Below, piece after piece: positions 1 through 5,317 of a stretch of 6,410 nt of DNA; positions within the stretch are counted from its first letter, which is position 1, and the number at the start of each line of letters is the position of its first letter. The position numbers and the translations under genes were made by a program. Source of the DNA: an uncultured Clostridia bacterium (GTDB taxonomy: Bacteria > Bacillota > Clostridia > Oscillospirales > Oscillospiraceae); the NCBI GenBank assembly GCA_946184215.1, contig CAMHER010000110.1:1-6410 (forward strand), given 5' to 3'. The notes beneath the pieces were generated by a model that made no database searches, was not told where the DNA came from, and saw only the letters and a program-made list of their open reading frames with translations.

Positions 1-409
1 CATAGCGGCGGAAGTCCTCAACGGTGCTCTCCGCTTCCCAGCCGCCCTTGCGGATGAGCCACACTGGGCTGGTGAAGTGCATCAGGGTCACGATGGGCTC
101 CACGCCGTTTTGTTTGCAGCAGGCGATGACCTGGCGGTAGTGCTCGATTTCCCGCTCGTCGAATTTGCCTTCCTCCGGCTCGATACGCGCCCACTCAACG
201 GAGAAGCGATAGGCGTTCAGACCGGCGTCGGCCAGCAGTTTAATGTCTTCTTCAAAGCGGTTGTAGTGGTCACAGGCCTCTCCGCTGGGCTCGGTGAAGC
301 TGGTATGGGGCAGCTGCTCCTGCGCCCAGTAATCGCTGTGGATGTTGTTGCCCTCCACCTGATGGGCGGCCGTGGCCGCGCCGATGAAAAAACCTTTGGG
401 AAAACTCAT
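1..409 (-). CDS. GH1 family beta-glycosidase, N-terminal part (runs off left edge)
   Basis: Translating from the ATG at 409 gives 136 codons beginning MSFPKGFFIGAATAAHQVEG, the classic GH1 opening; the frame stays open to base 1, so the 3' end lies outside. Visible family marks are the AHQVEG block at residues 15-20 (its Gln binds the glycone sugar in GH1), the EACDHYNRFEEDI segment near 44-56, AYRFSVEWARIEPEEG at 66-81, and MHF at 110-112 followed by a GGW at 122-124. The acid/base (TFNEP) and nucleophile (ENG) motifs would lie beyond the window. GH1 enzymes hydrolyse beta-glucosides, beta-galactosides or their 6-phosphates by retention; which applies here cannot be told from this part. There is no signal peptide, so it should be cytoplasmic. 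The start is fixed by a strong GGAGG seven bases upstream, directly behind the stop of the GH43 gene, so it is probably the next gene of the same operon. Confidence 0.93.
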   Translation of the reverse strand, partial: MSFPKGFFIGAATAAHQVEGNNIHSDYWAQEQLPHTSFTEPSGEACDHYNRFEEDIKLLADAGLNAYRFSVEWARIEPEEGKFDEREIEHYRQVIACCKQNGVEPIVTLMHFTSPVWLIRKGGWEAESTVEDFRRY

Positions 410-421
410 GTCATTTCCTCC
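410..421 (-). promoter_or_regulatory. Ribosome binding site of the GH1 gene, filling the whole intergenic gap
   Basis: Read on the minus strand, the 12 bases between the GH43 stop and the GH1 ATG are GGAGGAAATGAC, with GGAGG seven bases before the start. It is the strongest Shine-Dalgarno sequence in the window. An ATG at 414-412 is followed by ACA TGA, so it cannot be the start. This decides the start at 409. Confidence 0.85.
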
Positions 422-2215
422 TCACTCCAGCTTTATGCAGCTTCCTTCGGTGATTCCGTTTTCATTGAAAGCGTCCACGCGGACATAGTATTCTCTGCCC
501 TTGATCAGCGCGCCTACCCGCCGGGAGTCCGGTTCAAAGACCATATGGCTGTGGTAGAGCTTCTCCGGGCTTGCGCCGAAGAGGATATTGAAGCCCAGGG
601 CGTCAGGCTGCTTCAAAATCGTGACGTTCATATCCAGATCGCCGGAGCGCTTTGCAAGGAACTTCGGCGAAGATGGCGCTTCCCCCTCGCCCAGGCCGAA
701 CACGCGCAGGCCGGAGATGCAGGGATTCTGTTCATAGGGAACCGCCAGGCTGCTCAGACGCAGATACCGGGCGGCAAAGCCCTCCTCCCGGACAATCAGA
801 TCATGGCTGAGATCGGTCTTGGCTTTTGTTTTATCCTCGATCACGAACCAGTCCTCGCCGTCCTCGCTGCCTTCCAGCTTCCACCCCGTGACATGGTCGT
901 GCTCGTCAATGTACCGCGCCTGGGAGCCGGGGCGGATCTCTCCGGGGCAGGGGATGTCGAGCATGTCGTCGGCAAAGTTCACCTGCACGGCATGGACGTC
1001 GAAGACCTTGCCCAGGTCGACCTGCAGCCACTCGTCCGGGCTGTTGGAGGCAGCACGCCACCAGGTCTGTACGTTCTCCTCCACCGCTTTTTCCGGTTCG
1101 TGGCCGGGCAGGAAAGAGGACGCGGAGGCCGTTTTATGAACGCTCAGCAGCATCCAGGCCGGATCGCGCCAGGGGCCGCCCTGGGCGGCCATCGGCCAGT
1201 CGCCGTAGCGCTGGTTGCAGTACAGCTCACCGTCGCCGTCAAAGCCCGCGGGCCAGAGGCCGACGCGGCGCTCAAAATCGTGGTTGACGGAGATGCGCAT
1301 GGTGGACGTGTGCCAGAAGGCCCCCTGCGCGTCCTGCATCGTCGAGCCGTGTCCCGCGCCGGGCAGAAAGCCGCCGGGCTTGTAGGAATAGGGGTTGTTT
1401 GCCGCGAGACGGAAGGGGCCGAGCGGGCTTTCGCCCACATAGACGCCGTCGGAATAGGTGTTGTACTGTGCGCCGGGGCAGGCGTACTGGAGGTAGTATT
1501 TTCCGTTGTGCTTGTCCATCCAGGCGCCCTCGATATAGGGTCTGTCGCTGAACATGCCGCGGATCAGGGGCTTGACGTCGGGAGGCAGCATTTTCTCGGG
1601 CACGGGGCTGTTTTTGACAAAGGCGCGATATTTGGCCTCCACCACCTCCTCGGAGGCGGGCAGGGTGCTGTTGTCCTCACCGATGCGCTCATAGCCGATC
1701 GAATACGGGTCGCCGAACACCAGTTCCTTCTTCTCGCCGATGGGCTGCATGGTTTTGGGATCCAGCTCGACGCCGTAGATGGGCGTCGCGTTTGAGCAGC
1801 CCCAGTAGAAGTACACGCGCCCGTCATCGTCGACAAAGAGGTTCGGATCCCAGTAGGGGAAGCTGCCCTCGATCTTCTCATAGGGGCCGTTGAGAATATT
1901 CTTTGTGCGCCAGCGGTCGCAGTTGTGCTCGCGGTTGGAGGCGCAGAAATAGACCCATTCGCCCAGCACGCGCACGTCCGGCGCGTAGTCGTAGAGCGGC
2001 AGCTCCTCCGGCAGGCGGTGGTTTTCCCAGTTGACCAGATCGTCCGATACCCAGACGCCCAGGGTCATGGAGGCGAAGATATAATACCGCCCCTGAAAGC
2101 GGATCAGGGAGGGGTCGGCCGCTTCGCGGCAGATCTGGAGCTTCCCGTGCAGGCGCGGGTCGGCGTTGAACTGATAGCGGTAGTTTACGTTGATCGGATT
2201 ACAGTAGTATTTCAT
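422..2215 (-). CDS. GH43-type glycosidase with F5/8C (discoidin) and FN3-like C-terminal domains
   Basis: This is a complete 597-residue protein. Residues 25-345 read as a five-bladed GH43-type catalytic domain. Expected acidic residues are present: D34 in EAADPS (general base), D123 in YWDPN (pKa modulator) and E229 in YIEGAWM (general acid), plus APD at 78-80 and H289 in GAGHGST, where GH43 enzymes have a conserved active-site His. Residues about 357-508 match an F5/8 type C (discoidin/CBM32-like) domain, with SASS near the start and EWLQVDLG at 395-402. Residues about 513-597 look like a fibronectin-III fold ending in a YYVRVDAFNENG stretch. GH43 members release arabinofuranose, xylose or galactose by inversion; the subfamily, and so the sugar, is not clear. 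No signal peptide is present, which is odd for an enzyme with a binding domain. The start ATG lies inside the last codons of the rhamnosidase gene. About 45 extra residues lie between D123 and E229 compared with better known GH43 enzymes. Confidence 0.9.
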   Translation of the reverse strand: MKYYCNPINVNYRYQFNADPRLHGKLQICREAADPSLIRFQGRYYIFASMTLGVWVSDDLVNWENHRLPEELPLYDYAPDVRVLGEWVYFCASNREHNCDRWRTKNILNGPYEKIEGSFPYWDPNLFVDDDGRVYFYWGCSNATPIYGVELDPKTMQPIGEKKELVFGDPYSIGYERIGEDNSTLPASEEVVEAKYRAFVKNSPVPEKMLPPDVKPLIRGMFSDRPYIEGAWMDKHNGKYYLQYACPGAQYNTYSDGVYVGESPLGPFRLAANNPYSYKPGGFLPGAGHGSTMQDAQGAFWHTSTMRISVNHDFERRVGLWPAGFDGDGELYCNQRYGDWPMAAQGGPWRDPAWMLLSVHKTASASSFLPGHEPEKAVEENVQTWWRAASNSPDEWLQVDLGKVFDVHAVQVNFADDMLDIPCPGEIRPGSQARYIDEHDHVTGWKLEGSEDGEDWFVIEDKTKAKTDLSHDLIVREEGFAARYLRLSSLAVPYEQNPCISGLRVFGLGEGEAPSSPKFLAKRSGDLDMNVTILKQPDALGFNILFGASPEKLYHSHMVFEPDSRRVGALIKGREYYVRVDAFNENGITEGSCIKLE

Positions 2216-4457
2216 AGTGGCAGTTTCCCTCCGTTACCTCGTGTTTCTCGCCGTTTGGCAGCTCGATCGTCGCCGGGACGGGAACGGAAAAATCGAAGAC
2301 CAGCCTGTCGTCGCGGTATTCCCAGGCGCTTTGGATCGTGCCCGCGGGAGAGCGCCACTCGGCTTTGGCAAAGCCCAGCTCCCGGCCCGGGTGGGGCCGG
2401 ATCGCGAGTTTTCCGGCCTTCAGCTCGATGCCGCACACCCCGCCGAAGAGCCAGCCGGAGATCGCGCCGTAGGAATAGTGGTTGAGCGAATCGTGCACCG
2501 TTCCGTCGGCGCGCACGCCGTCCCAGGTCTCCCAGATCGTGGTCGCGCCTTTTTTGACGGCATAGAGCCAGCCGGGGCAATCCTCCTGCAGCAGCAGCTT
2601 GTAGGCGGTGTCGGTGTGGCCGTTGTCGGCAAGCACGCGGCAGAGATCCGGCGTGGAGAGGAAGCCGGTGTTCAGGTGATAGCCGTTTTTCTTCACCAGC
2701 GCGTCGAGATCATCCGCCGCCTGTCGGATCTCCTCCCCGTCCAGCAGGCCGAAGGCAAGGGGCCGGACATATTCGCACTGACGCTCAGATTTGATTTTCC
2801 CGTTTTTCGTGCAGGCGTGGCGGTAGGCCTTCTTTGCGTTTGCGGCGAGGGAGGCGTATTTCTCCGCGTCCGCCGTCTTGTCGAGGATCCGGGCGATGTT
2901 TGCCATCAGGGAGGCGGAGCGGAAGTAATAGGCCGTGGCCACCTCCGGGGCGCCGAGCATCATGGTCTTTTTCATGGCGTCGGTGTTGTCCACGTCGGGC
3001 TGGCACCACTCGCCGAAGTGGAAGCCCTCGTCCACCAGATATTTGTGCCAGGGGTTGAGCAGGTTGTGGGGGCGGGTCTTCTGCGCGCGCTTTTCGCAAA
3101 ACGCCATCCAGCGGCGCATCATGTCGTAGTTTTCTTCCAGAATGGTTTTATCTCCGTAGGCCTCGTACAGCGCCCAGGGCACCAGAACACAGGCGTCGCC
3201 CCAGCCGGCGGAGCCCTGGAGCATGTTGGAGATCATGCCGCCCTTGTTATTGACCGGCGCGATATTCTGTACAAGTCCATCGTCCCCCTGAGCCAGGCGG
3301 CACTCGCCCAGCCATTTGCACAGGACGGGGGCGCAGTCGGCCAGAAACACCGCCGTCGGGGCGAAGACGCCCGCGTCGCCGGTCCAGCCCGCCCGCTCGC
3401 GGGTGGGGCAGTCGGTGGGGATGTCGCAGAAATTCGAGCGCATGCTCCACAGGCTGTTGAGAAAAAGCCGGTTCACATCGGCTCTGCCGCATTCAAAAAA
3501 GCCGGTCTGCGGCATCTCGGAATAGACGGCGACGGCGGTAAACGCCGCGCCGGTCAGGTCGATGTCTGTCTCGACCTTGGCGTAGCGGAAGCCGAAGATC
3601 GTAAAAGAGGGCTTATAGACGTTCAGCCCGTCCTTGCAGATGTATTCCAGCCTTTGCGGGATGCCGTTTTTGTTGCGCTCGCCGGGGTCAAAGTTCTTTT
3701 GTGTAAAATTCCCGTTTTCGTCCAGCGTCTCGGCGTGCCAAAGCGTGATTTTCTGCCCGGCCTTTGCCGTTACGCGCAGTTCGGTATAGCCCGCGAGGTT
3801 CTGGGAAAAGTCGATCAAGGTCTCACCGTTTGGGGCGGTGAAAAGGCGGCCGGGAAAGCGCTCCTGCTCCACGATGGGCACGCTCTGCGTGGGGGCGAGA
3901 TTGTCGAAGCCGAAATCCCGCACCGCCGCGCCATGCCAGCCGCCGATTGTTTCCATACGGGCGTCATAGCTTTCCCCCTGTTGGAAGTCGTTTTGGCGTA
4001 TGGGGCCGTTCTGGCTGGCCTCCCAGTCTTTGTCGCTGTACAGGATCGGCGTTCCGTCGATCTCCAGCTGGCAAAGCAGGGCGATGTCGGCGCCGTAATA
4101 ATTGCGCAGGCCGTCGATGCCGACGCTGCCGCGGTACCAGCCGTCGCCCAGGGTCACGACCAGCTCGTTTTCGCCTTTTCTCAGCAGCCCGGAAATATCG
4201 TAGGCCTGTACGCTGAGGCGCTTGTGATAGTCCCCGGTGCCGGGCGCGAGGACAAAATCGCCCACGCGCCGCCCGTTCAGACAGGCTTCATACAGGCCGT
4301 GGCAGGTGATATACAGCACGGCGTTCTCCGTCCTCTCCGCAGTGAAGCGGCGGCGCAGGACGGAGGCGGGCTGCCGCGCTTCCGGATCGTGCGGCAGCTC
4401 CGGGTCGATCCATTTGGCCTGCCAGGAGGCGGGCATTTTGTTTCGTATCATAGCCAT
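2199..4457 (-). CDS. GH78 alpha-L-rhamnosidase
   Basis: This 752-residue protein hydrolyses terminal alpha-L-rhamnose from glycosides or oligosaccharides by inversion. Domains run in the usual order: an N-terminal beta-sandwich substrate-recognition domain (about 30-180), a second beta domain (about 190-315), the (alpha/alpha)6 barrel (about 318-675) and a C-terminal beta-sandwich (about 676-745). The GH78 signature DCPTRERAGWTGD is at 349-361. Its D349, E354 (general acid) and D361, with E643 in TTIWETWDG (general base), are the four conserved active-site acids. GWGDA (419-423) and LNHYSYGA (658-665) are further family blocks. It is shorter than many GH78 proteins (about 900-1000 residues) and lacks an extra N-terminal accessory domain and a signal peptide, so it is probably cytoplasmic. 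The start at 4457 is chosen over the ATG two codons later because GAGG sits seven bases upstream. Residues 1-746 use no TTA, CTA or TCA codon. The linkage and aglycone preferred cannot be read from sequence. Confidence 0.96.
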   Translation of the reverse strand: MAMIRNKMPASWQAKWIDPELPHDPEARQPASVLRRRFTAERTENAVLYITCHGLYEACLNGRRVGDFVLAPGTGDYHKRLSVQAYDISGLLRKGENELVVTLGDGWYRGSVGIDGLRNYYGADIALLCQLEIDGTPILYSDKDWEASQNGPIRQNDFQQGESYDARMETIGGWHGAAVRDFGFDNLAPTQSVPIVEQERFPGRLFTAPNGETLIDFSQNLAGYTELRVTAKAGQKITLWHAETLDENGNFTQKNFDPGERNKNGIPQRLEYICKDGLNVYKPSFTIFGFRYAKVETDIDLTGAAFTAVAVYSEMPQTGFFECGRADVNRLFLNSLWSMRSNFCDIPTDCPTRERAGWTGDAGVFAPTAVFLADCAPVLCKWLGECRLAQGDDGLVQNIAPVNNKGGMISNMLQGSAGWGDACVLVPWALYEAYGDKTILEENYDMMRRWMAFCEKRAQKTRPHNLLNPWHKYLVDEGFHFGEWCQPDVDNTDAMKKTMMLGAPEVATAYYFRSASLMANIARILDKTADAEKYASLAANAKKAYRHACTKNGKIKSERQCEYVRPLAFGLLDGEEIRQAADDLDALVKKNGYHLNTGFLSTPDLCRVLADNGHTDTAYKLLLQEDCPGWLYAVKKGATTIWETWDGVRADGTVHDSLNHYSYGAISGWLFGGVCGIELKAGKLAIRPHPGRELGFAKAEWRSPAGTIQSAWEYRDDRLVFDFSVPVPATIELPNGEKHEVTEGNCHYEILL
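2216..2232 (-). promoter_or_regulatory. Ribosome binding site of the GH43 gene, inside the GH78 coding region
   Basis: On the minus strand GGAGGG at 2232-2227 precedes the ATG at 2215 by 11 bases, slightly longer than ideal. It lies in the last codons of the rhamnosidase gene, whose TAA (2199-2201) is downstream of the new start. Ribosomes finishing GH78 therefore pass directly over the GH43 start, which favours translational coupling. The next Met (residue 50) lies within the catalytic domain and is not a credible start. Confidence 0.7.
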
Positions 4458-4468
4458 CTCAAAACCTC
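4458..4468 (-). promoter_or_regulatory. Ribosome binding site of the GH78 gene, overlapping the isomerase 3' end
   Basis: On the minus strand GAGG at 4468-4465 lies seven bases before the ATG at 4457 and within the last codons of the isomerase gene. The isomerase TGA (4461-4459) is separated from the ATG by one base. The spacing supports the first ATG; for the ATG at 4451 it would be 13 bases. Confidence 0.7.
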
Positions 4469-5304
4469 GCTTGGAGCCATTGCGCGCTCAGCTCCAGACT
4501 TTTGACCGGGTCCTTGTCGATCCAGTTCTTGTGGCTTTCCAGTACTACGGCCTCCATGCCGTTCGACACGGCGATTTCCCTGAGCCCATCCAGATCCATA
4601 TTTCCGGTTCCAAGTTCCATGCTGTCCGCCTTCAGGATCGGCGTCATGGCGGGGCCGGTCTGACGGCTGCCCCGGTCGGTGACGTGCCAGAGCTTCATGC
4701 GCTTTCCAAGCCTTTTCATCCATCCTTTGGCGTCCGCGCCGCCGTCGGTGAACCAGTAGCTGTCAAATTCAAAGCTGACGGAATCGGGATCTGTCTCGTC
4801 AAGCAGGATGTCATAGGCACGCAGGCCGCCCTTGACCGGCAGCAGCTCCACATTATGGTTGTGGTAGAGCAGGGCGAGCCCGGCCTCTTTCAGCGCCGCG
4901 CCGGCCTTGTTCAGCCGCTCAGAGAGCTGGCAAACGGCGGTTTCGTTGCCGTAATCGAAGCGGTACATCCCGGTGATTACGACCTTGTCGGCGGAAAAGC
5001 TCTTCGCTTCCGCGATCACAGCGTCCATCTCGCGCTCGAGGCTGCCGAGATCGGTATGCAGGCTGATGACGGAAAGGCCGCTCTCCCGCAGCAGCGCGTG
5101 CCAGTCGAGCTTTCCTCCGTTCCCCGTGGGCATCCCGGCCGCGCGGGTCATCAGGCGCACCATCAGAGAGCTCGGGTGGATCATGAAGCGATTGAGTTCA
5201 AGGCCGTCGTATCCGGCGGCCTTGATTTTATTCAGCGTTTGAAGAGCCTGTGCCTCGCTTCCGGTCACAGTACCCAGCATGATCTGCTGTACGGCTTTTT
5301 TCAT
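4459..5304 (-). CDS. sugar phosphate isomerase/epimerase-type TIM-barrel protein
   Basis: This complete 281-residue protein has the xylose-isomerase-like TIM-barrel fold (AP_endonuc_2 family, PF01261). Visible marks are GYDGLELN (31-38, an early strand), LLYHNHN (145-151), FEFDSYW (178-184, D181), KLWHVTDRG (204-212, H207), ELGTGNMD (230-237, E230) and VLESHKNW (254-261, E256). D181, H207 and E256 are candidate ligands of the divalent metal that related isomerases use, with E230 or the HNHNVE region supplying the rest; this assignment is by position only. Relatives interconvert ketoses or sugar phosphates, but the same fold also serves inosose metabolism, C-glycoside cleavage and 3-keto-glycoside elimination, so the exact reaction is open. 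It lacks a signal peptide and sits between glycosidase genes, so a role in processing a sugar or glycoside released by them is likely. Its ATG overlaps the GH2 stop codon. Confidence 0.88.
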   Translation of the reverse strand: MKKAVQQIMLGTVTGSEAQALQTLNKIKAAGYDGLELNRFMIHPSSLMVRLMTRAAGMPTGNGGKLDWHALLRESGLSVISLHTDLGSLEREMDAVIAEAKSFSADKVVITGMYRFDYGNETAVCQLSERLNKAGAALKEAGLALLYHNHNVELLPVKGGLRAYDILLDETDPDSVSFEFDSYWFTDGGADAKGWMKRLGKRMKLWHVTDRGSRQTGPAMTPILKADSMELGTGNMDLDGLREIAVSNGMEAVVLESHKNWIDKDPVKSLELSAQWLQARF

Positions 5305-5317
5305 TTTTTAATCCCCT
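5301..5317 (-). promoter_or_regulatory. ATGA stop/start overlap and ribosome binding site of the isomerase gene
   Basis: On the minus strand AGGGG at 5317-5313 is followed after eight bases by ATG (5304-5302), and the GH2 stop TGA occupies 5303-5301. This ATGA arrangement is a standard sign of termination-reinitiation coupling. A run of six A residues (5309-5304) ends at the A of the start codon. Confidence 0.8.

Noticed and set aside
1174..1190. Perfect 8-base inverted repeat with a single central base (GGCCGCCC-T-GGGCGGCC)
   Set aside because: It lies inside the GH43 gene, in the linker after the catalytic domain encoding Ala-Ala-Gln-Gly-Gly-Pro. The loop is too short for a hairpin terminator, there is no T-run, and such palindromes are expected by chance in GC-rich coding DNA.
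77..1795. Long plus-strand open frame (572 codons) opposite GH43 and GH1
   Set aside because: It is the codon-aligned complement of two clear glycosidase genes; its openness follows from missing TTA/CTA/TCA codons. The predicted protein has no recognisable domain.
2217..4505. Plus-strand open frame of 762 codons opposite the rhamnosidase
   Set aside because: It is in exact codon register with the GH78 gene, which has all its active-site motifs. The antisense product looks low-complexity (rich in Val, Gly and Ala) and has no convincing ribosome binding site or domain.
4459..5304. Identity as endonuclease IV or as L-rhamnose isomerase
   Set aside because: Endonuclease IV shares the fold, but its characteristic metal-site motifs are not seen and the setting is carbohydrate breakdown. 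L-rhamnose isomerases are around 420 residues and this protein is 281.
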